Source: Pedobacter sp. PF22-3
GTDB taxonomy: Bacteria > Bacteroidota > Bacteroidia > Sphingobacteriales > Sphingobacteriaceae
Direction of reading: 5' to 3'
Length of the DNA: 64,000 nt
Assembly: GCF_026239555.1 (NCBI RefSeq)
Contig: NZ_JAPIVP010000009.1
Coordinates: 181,397 to 245,396 of the forward strand
The position numbers and the translations under genes are program-made. The first letter of the stretch is position 1; every line of letters begins with the position of its first letter. Below are positions 36,665 to 45,326 of the stretch, piece after piece. The notes below the pieces were generated by a model, which saw only the letters and a list, made by a program, of their open reading frames with translations, ran no database searches and was not told the origin of the DNA.

Positions 36665-37609
36665 ATGAAGCGAAGGATATACTCCTTTCTGGCTTTGGCT
36701 ATATTGCTGTTTTTTATTCAAACAGCAAAGGGCCAAATTGCACCCAACGGGCGGCAAACTATTTCGATCAGACAAGGGTCGTCGGTAGTTTTGCGTGCAA
36801 ATTCGGCTGGGGCAGCTTCATATATATGGTATAAGGATGATGTGTTAATAGAGGGGCAAAGGAAATCAACACTTATTACTGCAACCGCTGGCATTTATAA
36901 AGTAGCTAGCATCAATAAATTTGGTTGTACATCGGATATTTCGGATGAGATAGGGGTTATTATACTGCCACAACTTATTGCAGATGTAGCCATAACAAAG
37001 CGATCAGAATCGAAGATTGTAGTGGGCGATCAGGTTTTTGAGTATTACCTGAATGTTAGAAATAATGGTGCTGATAATGCCACTCAACTGATGATTAAAG
37101 ACGCGCTTCCTGATAACCTCTCTTTGGAAAACCTGAATCAGCCCACAGATGGAGTAGCCATTTACGATGCGCTAAGCCGAACAATTAACTGGAATATTCC
37201 ATTACTGGCAAATGGCAAGTTTGCTGAACTGGTAATCAAGGTAAAATCAAAGCAAGCGGGCATGGTGAGTAATACAGCTACTGTAATCGCATCAGAATTT
37301 GATCCTAACCTGGCCAATAATACATCAACAGATAAAAAAGAGATTTCAGGTTTAAGAATACCAAATGTATTTACGCCTAATGGGGACGGCAAAAACGATA
37401 CTTTTTTTATTGAACACCTGGAATCTTTTGAGTCGAATGAAGTAACCATCATTAACCGTTGGGGAAGCACAGTTTATCAATCAAACCACTACGTAAACGA
37501 CTGGACTGCTCCGGGATTAGCGGATGGAACCTACTTCTATGTAATTAAAGTTAGAAATGGAACAGCTACCTGGCAAGATTATAAAGGTTATGTAACGGTA
37601 GTCAGGTAA
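36665..37609 (+). CDS. Secreted protein with gliding-type (type B) type IX sorting domain
   Basis: A 314-residue protein with a signal peptide (about 1-24, ending AKGQ), an Ig-like segment (SYIWYKDD, about 55-62), a DUF11 repeat (about 103-215) and a C-terminal CHU_C/gliding-type domain (about 230-314). The last starts IPNVFTPNGDGKNDTF and includes INRWGSTVYQS and ADGTYFYVI. This domain directs export through the type IX secretion system and attachment at the surface. The partner PorP/SprF protein is encoded 19 bases downstream, the usual pairing for type B substrates. Confidence 0.9.
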   Translation: MKRRIYSFLALAILLFFIQTAKGQIAPNGRQTISIRQGSSVVLRANSAGAASYIWYKDDVLIEGQRKSTLITATAGIYKVASINKFGCTSDISDEIGVIILPQLIADVAITKRSESKIVVGDQVFEYYLNVRNNGADNATQLMIKDALPDNLSLENLNQPTDGVAIYDALSRTINWNIPLLANGKFAELVIKVKSKQAGMVSNTATVIASEFDPNLANNTSTDKKEISGLRIPNVFTPNGDGKNDTFFIEHLESFESNEVTIINRWGSTVYQSNHYVNDWTAPGLADGTYFYVIKVRNGTATWQDYKGYVTVVR

Positions 37610-37628
37610 AGTAAAACAAAATACAGAC

Positions 37629-38609
37629 ATGAACATTTTAAAAAGGATATTTCTTTTTTTGATCATTACGATATCATCTGTCAAGGGTTTGGCGCAGCAA
37701 GATGCCCAGTTTGGACAATACGTTTTTAATGGCATGTATATCAACCCAGCCTACACGGGTTATAAGGAAGAACTTTACCTGCAAGCTTTTGCCAGGGCAC
37801 AGTGGGCCGGCGTTCGTGGAGCACCGCAAACCCTTTCTATATCTGCAGATGAAGCTATAAATGACGAAAGTTTGGGCCTGGGGTTGATTGTAACCAAGGA
37901 TAAAATTGGCGCACAAAGTAATATAAATGCATCGGCAAACTTCGCTTACAGAATAAAGCTTGATCGGACTGAAACCAATATTCTCGCATTCGGTTTAGGT
38001 GTGGGCGTAATCCAGACAGCCTTAAACGGCAATTTATTAGACCCTATTGAAATGGGCGATAACCGGATCCCGACCGGATCAATAAGCCAGACCATGCCCG
38101 ATATACGCGCAGGCATTCATTATTCAAATGAAAAATTTTTTATCGGTTTTTCGGCAAATAACCTCTTGTCTAAAAGCCTATCAGTATTTGACGATTACAA
38201 TTCACTAAACGTTAAAATTCAGCCTCATTTTTATTTAAGTGCAGGAGTTGCCCTACCTGTAAATGACGATTTTGTTTTTAAACCTACCTTTTTAATTAAA
38301 GACGATTTACATGGACCAACCTCATTGGATTTAAATGCCTTTTTACTCGTAAAAGAGCGATTTTGGTTTGGCATAGTTTATCGCACTTCAGTAAAAATTT
38401 ATCCTAAAGATAACCTGCAGGCCGGATTAAACAGTAGAGCTGCAGTTGGTTTCATCAGCGAATTGTTTGTAAGATCTAACCTACGCATCGGATATGGTTA
38501 TGATTATAGCCTTAATAAACTGAGTAATTATGATTACGGCTCACACGAAATTTCAGTGGGCTATTATATTGTAACCAAAAAGAGCCGAAGGCCAAAGTGT
38601 TATTTTTAG
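37629..38609 (+). CDS. PorP/SprF-family type IX secretion membrane protein
   Basis: A 326-residue outer-membrane beta-barrel protein with a signal peptide (about 1-22, ending GLAQ). It carries the family N-terminus QDAQFGQYVFNGMYINPAYTG, then RAQWAGVRGAPQT and alternating amphipathic strands. PorP/SprF proteins work with type B sorting domains of neighbouring substrates, and here the preceding gene encodes such a substrate. It is the last gene of the cassette. Confidence 0.93.
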   Translation: MNILKRIFLFLIITISSVKGLAQQDAQFGQYVFNGMYINPAYTGYKEELYLQAFARAQWAGVRGAPQTLSISADEAINDESLGLGLIVTKDKIGAQSNINASANFAYRIKLDRTETNILAFGLGVGVIQTALNGNLLDPIEMGDNRIPTGSISQTMPDIRAGIHYSNEKFFIGFSANNLLSKSLSVFDDYNSLNVKIQPHFYLSAGVALPVNDDFVFKPTFLIKDDLHGPTSLDLNAFLLVKERFWFGIVYRTSVKIYPKDNLQAGLNSRAAVGFISELFVRSNLRIGYGYDYSLNKLSNYDYGSHEISVGYYIVTKKSRRPKCYF

Positions 38610-38811
38610 ATATTAATAAATGCAGGTTATTCATGAAACCGGTGTTAGACCACGCCAATGTTATAACCTTCACCATGGTTACGCTAACAGCCATGTAAAC
38701 CATTTTTCTTCCAATAAAAATAAATGGCATTGACGGGGCCACTGCTACATTCTGAAAACTAAGTGCATGCCACATTTTTCAAGCTCAGTGCGCATTACTT
38801 CTTTAATACCA

Positions 38812-39135
38812 TTATTCCTTTTTCTTGGGTTTGGGATCGGGCAGTTCAGCAACTGTGATAGCTACCAGTTTTTTTAACCAATCGCGGTCTTCCAACTGCT
38901 CTTCAATCAGAAACTGATTTTTTGCGCTTGGGTAAGGCGGCGCTTCTACCACATCTTTGATGTATGCTCTTCCTGCTGAAGTTGGCTTAACAAACAACTT
39001 GTTGTCGCATACAAGGGCAAATAACTTATCATCAAAATACAATCCGTATTCACCAAACATCTTTTTATAGGTCACCCTACCTGAATGATTAAACTGATCG
39101 ATTATAAAATCTACAAATTTCTGATCGGATGCCAT
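38812..39135 (-). CDS. TfoX/Sxy N-terminal domain protein
   Basis: A 107-residue single-domain protein with the TfoX_N pattern: VTYKKMFGEYGLYFDDKLFALV (about residues 20-41), KLFVKPT and PYPSAKNQFLIEEQ. The C-terminus is Lys/Pro-rich. In gammaproteobacteria Sxy/TfoX activates competence genes. Stand-alone TfoX_N proteins in Bacteroidota have no established role, so only the domain call is firm. Confidence 0.85.
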   Translation of the reverse strand: MASDQKFVDFIIDQFNHSGRVTYKKMFGEYGLYFDDKLFALVCDNKLFVKPTSAGRAYIKDVVEAPPYPSAKNQFLIEEQLEDRDWLKKLVAITVAELPDPKPKKKE

Positions 39136-39227
39136 TTTTTTGAATTGATTTATTTTGAACCTGAGTATTATTAGGGTTAAACATTAACTATGTCTAACGT
39201 CGCTAGGTATCTTATTTCCGTTCTGAC

Positions 39228-39257
39228 TTGCAATAATACGTTTAATCACTAAATTTG
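39228..39257 (+). promoter_or_regulatory. Bacteroidota-type promoter
   Basis: TTG at 39228-39230 and TAAATTTG at 39250-39257 are separated by exactly 19 bases, matching the TTG-N19-TAnnTTTG consensus. The start codon of the small HTH gene lies 58 bases beyond the -7 box. This is the best promoter match in the window. Confidence 0.65.
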
Positions 39258-39315
39258 CGGCCAAAACGGACAGTTGCTACTTAAAGTAATGTGTGTTCTA
39301 ATTTAAAAGAATAAA

Positions 39316-39609
39316 ATGGAAGAAAACGATTTTGTTTCGATCTGGCTTGAAGAAACAGGAAATCCTGCAATTGAGAAACTAGCACAGCTAAACCTTGATG
39401 TTGCCCATAAAACCACCGCAATACTTACTGCAAATGGTTCTACAGAAAACGACCTTGCTTCCATATTGGATATTAATCCTGATGAAATTAAAAGATGGTT
39501 AATGGGCAGGCACGTTTTCAGTATTAAAACCATTAACGAAATCAATACTGCATTAACTGAAATCGCCATGAATACCAAGAAGCCGGCAACAGTTCAACCC
39601 ATGCATTAA
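39316..39609 (+). CDS. Small helix-turn-helix protein, 97 residues
   Basis: A mostly helical small protein. About residues 45-75 (NDLASILDINPDEIKRWLMG) look like an XRE-type helix-turn-helix, followed by TINEINTALTEIA. The N-terminal 30 residues form a helix. A good promoter precedes it. It may be a transcriptional regulator or an orphan antitoxin-like protein. No toxin-like partner is adjacent. Confidence 0.6.
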   Translation: MEENDFVSIWLEETGNPAIEKLAQLNLDVAHKTTAILTANGSTENDLASILDINPDEIKRWLMGRHVFSIKTINEINTALTEIAMNTKKPATVQPMH

Positions 39610-39658
39610 ATGTAGCCGCACTAGCTGGGCAAAATGTAACTGCAGTATTAAAATTTCT

Positions 39659-41077
39659 TTACTTCTCTACTGTAGTTTCGCTAAAGTTAATCGTTTTAAT
39701 TTTATTCACATTCTTTTTCTCTAAGGCCTTTCCTGCATAAGCAGGTTTATTTTTACCCCAAGATACGTTACTGTTCATTAGGCTGATGTAACCGGTATTT
39801 TCAAAATAAAATCCTGCAATGGCACTTTTAACAAGCCCTTCAACATTGCTTGGCCTACGATCGTATACACCGCCTGCTTCAGTTGTTGTTTTATCCAGAT
39901 AAACACTCACCTGGTCAAAATAAATTTCGGAAATTTTATCGGGACTTTCTCCGCTAATGTATACACCGCTTTCTCCAATACACCGGATATTACTAAAATA
40001 AATATTTTTAACTGCCCCAACCTTGCCCTTGGTTTGGCCTTTCGGCAAACGCCAGCCAGCATCTTTATTATTGCTGGTTGCCCTTGGATAGGCGGTAATA
40101 TAAATCGGCTCTGCCTTGCCCCACCATACATCTGAAAAAAGCTTCGATTCGATAAACAAGTTAGAGAAAATTACATTCTCTACGGTCCCTTCATCACGGT
40201 TTTGAATTCCAATACCGCGGTTGCTCTTTCTGATATTACAATTATTGATCAGTACATTACTGATCCGATCCATATTTTCAGAACCTATTTTAATAGCGCA
40301 TGAACTTGAAGTCATGGTACAGTTACTGATTACAATGTTTTCGCAGGCACCATATTCTTCAAACTCACGCCTGTTTTTTAAGCAGATACAGTCGTCACCA
40401 GATTCGATAAAACAATTGGTAATCCGTACATTTTTACTGTGATCCAGGTCAATGCCATCACTATTCCGGATTTTTATGCTGTTCAGCAATGTGATATTCG
40501 ATATCGAAACATCATTACAACCTACCAAATGAACGGTCCAGTAAGCAGAATTTTGAAACGTTACCCCATCTATGTTCAGCTTATTACAGCCAATTAGCGT
40601 AAGCAAATGCGGTCTTGGGTCTACAATGTTAAAAGGCTTTAAAACATAAGAGTCGCTTAGCTCCTCTCCCATAAACGAAATTCCATTGCCATCAATTACC
40701 CCTGTTCCGGTAATACTTACCTGCTCAAGTTTTTCTCCACCAATCCAAATGGTACCTTCGCCCTTATTTTCTCTAAAAGCACTTTGAATATACAGTTTTT
40801 CATCAGGGCTGGCCAAGAGTTTTGCACCACCTTCTACCCTTAAATCAACAAAAGATTTTAAGTTAAAAGGACCTGCCATAAATACGTTCCCGGCAGGTAC
40901 AATTACCTGTCCACCCCCAGCAGCAGAACAGGCATTAATGGCTTTCTGAATGGCAGCAGCATCGTTTGTTTTGCCATCGCCAACCGCACCGTAGTTTTTA
41001 ATATTGTATAATTTATTTTGGGCCATCCCGCTGAAAGAAATCAACAGCGCAAAAAAAAGTAAAACTCTAATCTTCAT
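39659..41077 (-). CDS. GH28-family pectin-fold glycoside hydrolase
   Basis: I chose the ATG at 41077 over a TTG at 41083, giving 472 residues. A signal peptide (about 1-20, ending GMAQ) and the N-terminal motif YGAVGDGKTNDAAAIQ mark a secreted right-handed beta-helix enzyme. GH28 catalytic segments NSDGID (205-210) and GDD (227-229) are present. The usual Gly-His-Gly is replaced by SSS (257-259), as in divergent members, so polygalacturonase activity is not certain. It lies 48 bases after the symporter gene and probably shares its transcript. Likely role: releasing uronic-acid-type sugars outside or in the periplasm. Confidence 0.82.
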   Translation of the reverse strand: MKIRVLLFFALLISFSGMAQNKLYNIKNYGAVGDGKTNDAAAIQKAINACSAAGGGQVIVPAGNVFMAGPFNLKSFVDLRVEGGAKLLASPDEKLYIQSAFRENKGEGTIWIGGEKLEQVSITGTGVIDGNGISFMGEELSDSYVLKPFNIVDPRPHLLTLIGCNKLNIDGVTFQNSAYWTVHLVGCNDVSISNITLLNSIKIRNSDGIDLDHSKNVRITNCFIESGDDCICLKNRREFEEYGACENIVISNCTMTSSSCAIKIGSENMDRISNVLINNCNIRKSNRGIGIQNRDEGTVENVIFSNLFIESKLFSDVWWGKAEPIYITAYPRATSNNKDAGWRLPKGQTKGKVGAVKNIYFSNIRCIGESGVYISGESPDKISEIYFDQVSVYLDKTTTEAGGVYDRRPSNVEGLVKSAIAGFYFENTGYISLMNSNVSWGKNKPAYAGKALEKKNVNKIKTINFSETTVEK

Positions 41078-41125
41078 TTTCAAATCGTTATAAACAAATA
41101 TATTCAGTTATTTAAGCAGCCTTAT

Positions 41126-42769
41126 TTACCAAAAAACGGTATAAAGTGCTGCAAGAATACCACAGATAATAACCGAGGCAATGGTAAATGCAGGCGTAAC
41201 TTTAAACATACTGCTGTCAATTTCAAGTCCTTGTGGGTTATCTTTACTTTTCGGATCGGTTAATGTTACCAAAACCATCAATCCCATTATAATCATAAAT
41301 ACCCACGACATTCTGTTTAAGAAAGGAATGGGTTCGATAGCGCCGCTGGTTAAAGTAGGCAAGAATTTAAAAAATGTAGATAATGGAATGGTTAATAAGG
41401 AAGCGGTAAGCGCTGCACGCGAAGTGGTTCTCTTCCAGAAAAAGCCCAATAAAAAAATAGCAAAAACACCCGGCGAAATAAAACCAACATATTCTTGAAT
41501 AAACTGATAAACCTGATCGAAACTGCGCAATGCAGGCGCAATAACGATCGCAATTAAAGAGGCAACCACTACCGACCAGCGACCAACTGAAACCAACCGC
41601 GTTTCTGAAGCTTCTGGTTTAATAAATTTCTTATAAATATCCAGTGTAAAGATGGTGGCAATGCTATTACATTTTCCGGCTAACGAGGCTACAATAGCAG
41701 CCGTAAGCGCAGCAAAAGCCAATCCTTTTATTCCTGCAGGCAATAAATTCATGAGTACAGGATAGGCGTGGTCGGGTTTAACCGTTCCTGCTGCATCAAG
41801 CATTTCGGAGTGAAAATACCCTCTTTGATATAACACATAGGCCGCAATGCCTGGGATGACAACAATTACGGGAATAAGTAATTTCAAAAACGCGGCAAAT
41901 ATTAACCCGTTACGTCCTGTCTTTAAATCGGCCCCTAGTGCCCTTTGAACGATATACTGGTTACAACCCCAGTAATTTAAATTATTAATCCACAAACCAC
42001 CTACCAATACCGCAATACCAGGCAATTCGTTATAAAATTTATCTCCTTTAGCAAAAATCATATGAAAATGATCAGATGCTTCGCTCCGTAACAAAGGAAG
42101 CGAGGCTAAAACACTTGGTGCATCCAACTTCTCTGCCACAAGTTTAAGTGCCATGTAACAGGTAATCAGTCCGCCGGCCACTAAAACAAAAACCTGTATT
42201 ACATCCGTATAACCGATTACCTTCATACCGCCCAGGGTAATAATGGCAGAAAAAATGGCCAGAAAAATGATGCATATGTTAAATGGAATGCCTGTAATCG
42301 TTTCAATAGCAATGGCACCAAGAAAGAAAATAGACGTTAAGTTTACAAATACATAAACAAGTAACCAAAAAACCGCCATTAAAGTACTTACCGTATTATT
42401 GTAACGGTTAGACAAAAACTGTGGCATGGTGTAAATTTTATTTTTGATGTATATGGGCAGAAAGAATATGGCTACAATAATAAGCGTAGCTGCAGCCATC
42501 CATTCGTAACTGGCAATGGCAAGGCCCATCGCAAAACCTGAACCCGACATCCCAATAAAGTGTTCTGCAGAAATATTAGAAGCAATAATAGAAGCACCAA
42601 TTGCCCACCAGGTAAGCGAACCTTCTGCCAGAAAATAATCTTTGGTATCCGTACGTTTTTTTTTCTTGCTCCGGTAAACCCAATATCCGTATGCCGAAAC
42701 AATTACAAAATACATTAAAAAAATAACATAGTCGAATGCAGACAAATGATTCATAGGGAGCTTATACAT
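41126..42769 (-). CDS. Sodium/solute symporter (SSS family, SGLT-like)
   Basis: A 547-residue membrane protein with about 14 hydrophobic segments. It shows the SSS patterns WWAIGASIIASNISAEHFIG (about 49-68) and GLAFAALTAAIVASLAGKCNS (about residues 349-369). The SGLT-like subgroup transports sugars or myo-inositol with sodium. A second start at 42754 (MNHLSAFDY) is equally plausible. The gene lies between GH28 and a LacI gene, with a candidate LacI operator 62 bases upstream. Given myo-inositol oxygenase across the divergent region, inositol or a uronate is a reasonable substrate guess. Confidence 0.88.
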   Translation of the reverse strand: MYKLPMNHLSAFDYVIFLMYFVIVSAYGYWVYRSKKKKRTDTKDYFLAEGSLTWWAIGASIIASNISAEHFIGMSGSGFAMGLAIASYEWMAAATLIIVAIFFLPIYIKNKIYTMPQFLSNRYNNTVSTLMAVFWLLVYVFVNLTSIFFLGAIAIETITGIPFNICIIFLAIFSAIITLGGMKVIGYTDVIQVFVLVAGGLITCYMALKLVAEKLDAPSVLASLPLLRSEASDHFHMIFAKGDKFYNELPGIAVLVGGLWINNLNYWGCNQYIVQRALGADLKTGRNGLIFAAFLKLLIPVIVVIPGIAAYVLYQRGYFHSEMLDAAGTVKPDHAYPVLMNLLPAGIKGLAFAALTAAIVASLAGKCNSIATIFTLDIYKKFIKPEASETRLVSVGRWSVVVASLIAIVIAPALRSFDQVYQFIQEYVGFISPGVFAIFLLGFFWKRTTSRAALTASLLTIPLSTFFKFLPTLTSGAIEPIPFLNRMSWVFMIIMGLMVLVTLTDPKSKDNPQGLEIDSSMFKVTPAFTIASVIICGILAALYTVFW

Positions 42770-42828
42770 TTGGTTTTTTTAAAAGTCAGAAAAAATCCCA
42801 ATGTTGAAGGTTTAATTTAATTATTTAA

Positions 42829-42842
42829 TTACGTAAACGTTT
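42829..42842. promoter_or_regulatory. Candidate LacI-family operator upstream of the symporter
   Basis: TTACGTAAACGTTT, with the LacI-type CG centre (AAACGTTT palindrome), lies 60 bases upstream of the symporter start. A 14-base sequence differing at one position (TTACGTAATCGTTT) lies at 44264-44277, upstream of the oxygenase gene. Both flank the LacI gene. Confidence 0.55.
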
Positions 42843-42878
42843 TCGCGTACCTAACAGCGATAACATAGATTTATAGTG

Positions 42879-43895
42879 TTAACAGCCTGTAGATTCGCGC
42901 TTGGTGAGTACCGATTTTAGTATGATATTCTGTTCATCATCCAGTTGTTTATTGTTGAGGATTTTGAATAGGGATTTTGCCGCTTCACGCCCAATTTCGA
43001 AGGCAGGTTGTGAAATTGTAGTAAGCGAAGGACTTAAGAGTTTGGCTGTACTCAGATTGGAAAAACTGAGCATTTTAACATCATTCGGAATCTGTAAATT
43101 CATTTCCCTACAGGCACAATAAGCAGGGATGATAAACTCTTCAATAGAAGAAAAAAGTGCATCTGGTTTGTACTTCCCCAGCAATTCTTTTATCTGTTGG
43201 AGATTAAATTCTTCATCATCCTGATATTTAACAATAAGTTGCTCGGAAGCTGCTATTCCATGCGCTTTCAATGCATCGCAATAACCGGCAAACCTTGACT
43301 TACCAGCGGGAAGGTTTTCGAGCCCAAATAAATAGGCAATTTTGGTACAGCCACACTCAATTAAATGTTCAGTGGCCTGAAAAGCTATTTCATAATCGTC
43401 TGTAGTTACTTTAACCGCATCGAGGCCTTCATATACCCGATCGAAAAAGACTAAAGGAATTTTCTTGACCAGGTTGGCATAATATTCACTATTGTATTCA
43501 CTGCTTGATACAGAAGTTAGAATACCATCTACACGCCCATTTAACAAACTGTTGGTAAATGCTTTTTCTGCTTCAATATTTTCATGGGTTTGATAAATGA
43601 GTACATGATAACCATACTGCCGGGCAATTTCTTCAATACCCATTATAGATAAAGAGAAAAAATTATTGGCTACGCAGGGTATAACAACTGCTATTGTCTT
43701 GGTTTTATTGCTGCGGAGGTTACTTGCTGCCGGATTTGGGGTATAATTCAGTTCCTTGGCCAGGGTCCATACCCTGTTTTTGGTTTTTAAACTGATTTCA
43801 TAACTGTCGTTGAGCGCCTTAGAAACAGTTGCGATAGAAATATTCAACTCCTGAGCCAACCGCTTAATATTAACTGCTTCCCCCATGTTCTTCAT
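42879..43895 (-). CDS. LacI-family transcriptional repressor
   Basis: A 338-residue protein with an N-terminal LacI helix-turn-helix (residues about 8-55: IKRLAQELNISIATVSKALND and the hinge-proximal NYTPNPAASNLRS). It is followed by a periplasmic-binding-protein-like sugar-sensor domain (about 65-338). An alternative start lies at codon 4 (43886). It is on the same strand as the symporter and GH28 genes, 109 bases upstream of the symporter, and faces away from the oxygenase. It probably represses both sides until an inositol- or uronate-type sugar binds. Confidence 0.92.
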   Translation of the reverse strand: MKNMGEAVNIKRLAQELNISIATVSKALNDSYEISLKTKNRVWTLAKELNYTPNPAASNLRSNKTKTIAVVIPCVANNFFSLSIMGIEEIARQYGYHVLIYQTHENIEAEKAFTNSLLNGRVDGILTSVSSSEYNSEYYANLVKKIPLVFFDRVYEGLDAVKVTTDDYEIAFQATEHLIECGCTKIAYLFGLENLPAGKSRFAGYCDALKAHGIAASEQLIVKYQDDEEFNLQQIKELLGKYKPDALFSSIEEFIIPAYCACREMNLQIPNDVKMLSFSNLSTAKLLSPSLTTISQPAFEIGREAAKSLFKILNNKQLDDEQNIILKSVLTKRESTGC

Positions 43896-44378
43896 TTTGT
43901 TTTGTTAGTTTGCAAGGTTTGTGTACCCTTTACCACCAAAGTTGCGATAAGACAACACTTTCCTATGTTTCACCAGCAACATTTTCAAAAACAGCAGCCT
44001 CAATGGGCATATAATATAACCATTGTAGTTGGATGTTCTAATAAGTTAGCTGATTACCCCACCGAATATCTTTTCCTGCTTGAAATAAATATCTGGCAGC
44101 GAACGAAAATATAAAATAATCGCAACATCACCTCTCATTATTTTTCTTTTGCCTGTTTATTTAACGTGTCCTCACACATAGAACTATCATTAAAAAGATT
44201 AAAAAACCTTAACTACCTAAATTTAAGCACTTTAATTTACATTTTTTAATAAAAAATTAGATTTTACGTAATCGTTTAAGTAAATAAAATTGGTGAAACA
44301 TAAAATATTAAGCTTTCAAAAACTCAACTTTAACCCAACAACCAACAAAAATTTTCTTACAAATCAATTTCTAGCCTT
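43896..44378. other. Divergent regulatory region between LacI and inositol oxygenase
   Basis: No real gene; a 70-codon plus-strand frame at 43902-44114 has no protein-like features. It holds the candidate operator at 44264-44277 and must contain promoters for both directions. Confidence 0.55.
44264..44277. promoter_or_regulatory. Candidate LacI-family operator upstream of inositol oxygenase
   Basis: TTACGTAATCGTTT matches the site at 42829-42842 at 13 of 14 positions. It lies 102 bases before the oxygenase start codon, in the region expected for a promoter. Confidence 0.5.
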
Positions 44379-45266
44379 ATGAAAACCCAAAGTCCACCTT
44401 CAAAGGATAATCAAAATCCGTTGCAAAACCTTGATCAATGGGAAGAAGATATATTAACCCGCTATCCAGATCCCAAAAGTATCAATGCTGATAAAAAAGA
44501 AGAACAGTTCAGAAATTACGAAGAAACAGAAAAGGACAGCGTAAAAGAATTTTACAGGCTAAACCATACCTATCAAACGTACGATTTTGTAAAACAGAAA
44601 AAAGCTGATTACTTAAAGTTCGACAAGCAAGAGATGCCCATCTGGAGTGCATTCGATTTTTTAAATAAGTTAGTAGATGATTCTGATCCTGATACCGATT
44701 TAGACCAGATGCAGCACCTCTTGCAAACATCTGAGGCCATCAGAAACGACGGCCACCCCGATTGGATGGTATTGGTAGGCTTAATCCACGATATGGGTAA
44801 AGTACTTTGTTTATTCGGCGAACCACAATGGGCTGTGGTGGGCGATACTTTCCCGGTTGGTTGTGCTTATTCTGATAAAATTGTTTATCCGGAATTTTTC
44901 AGTCAGAATCCAGATTATAACAATGAAATTTATCAAACCAAATTAGGGGTTTATACTCAAAATTGCGGGCTGGATAATGTAGATATGTCTTGGGGCCATG
45001 ATGAATATGTATACCACATGATGAAACCCTACCTGCCGGAACCAGGCTTATACATGCTCCGTTACCATTCTTTTTATTCGCAGCACAGGGAAAATGCATA
45101 CGAACACCTGATGAATGAAAAGGACCACGAAATGTTTAAATGGGTTAACCTGTTTAATCCTTACGATTTATATTCCAAAAACCCCAATCAGAAAAGCTGG
45201 GCAGAACTAGAACCTTATTACAAAGCGCTGGTGGCTAAATATTTACCAGCCACTATTAAATTTTAA
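44379..45266 (+). CDS. myo-Inositol oxygenase
   Basis: A 295-residue cytoplasmic enzyme that oxidises myo-inositol to D-glucuronate using a mixed-valent diiron centre. It is about the length of the animal enzymes (roughly 285). All six metal ligands can be placed by motif: His113 (QHLLQTSEA), His137/Asp138 (LIHDMGK), His207 (WGHDEY), His230 (RYHSFY) and Asp263 (NPYDLYSK). The spacing follows mouse MIOX (98, 123/124, 194, 220, 253). It is 60 bases upstream of SusC on the same strand. Regulation by LacI is inferred. Confidence 0.95.
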   Translation: MKTQSPPSKDNQNPLQNLDQWEEDILTRYPDPKSINADKKEEQFRNYEETEKDSVKEFYRLNHTYQTYDFVKQKKADYLKFDKQEMPIWSAFDFLNKLVDDSDPDTDLDQMQHLLQTSEAIRNDGHPDWMVLVGLIHDMGKVLCLFGEPQWAVVGDTFPVGCAYSDKIVYPEFFSQNPDYNNEIYQTKLGVYTQNCGLDNVDMSWGHDEYVYHMMKPYLPEPGLYMLRYHSFYSQHRENAYEHLMNEKDHEMFKWVNLFNPYDLYSKNPNQKSWAELEPYYKALVAKYLPATIKF

Positions 45267-45326
45267 ATTCTATCTCCAAACATTAATAACCAAATAACAA
45301 TTTATGGATCTAATTTTACAAAAATC

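Noticed and set aside
38512..38775. 87-codon minus-strand frame after the PorP/SprF gene
   Set aside because: It overlaps the end of PorP/SprF and shows no start context or family features; at most a decayed fragment.
43902..44114. 70-codon plus-strand frame between LacI and inositol oxygenase
   Set aside because: Composition is not gene-like and it occupies a divergent regulatory region.
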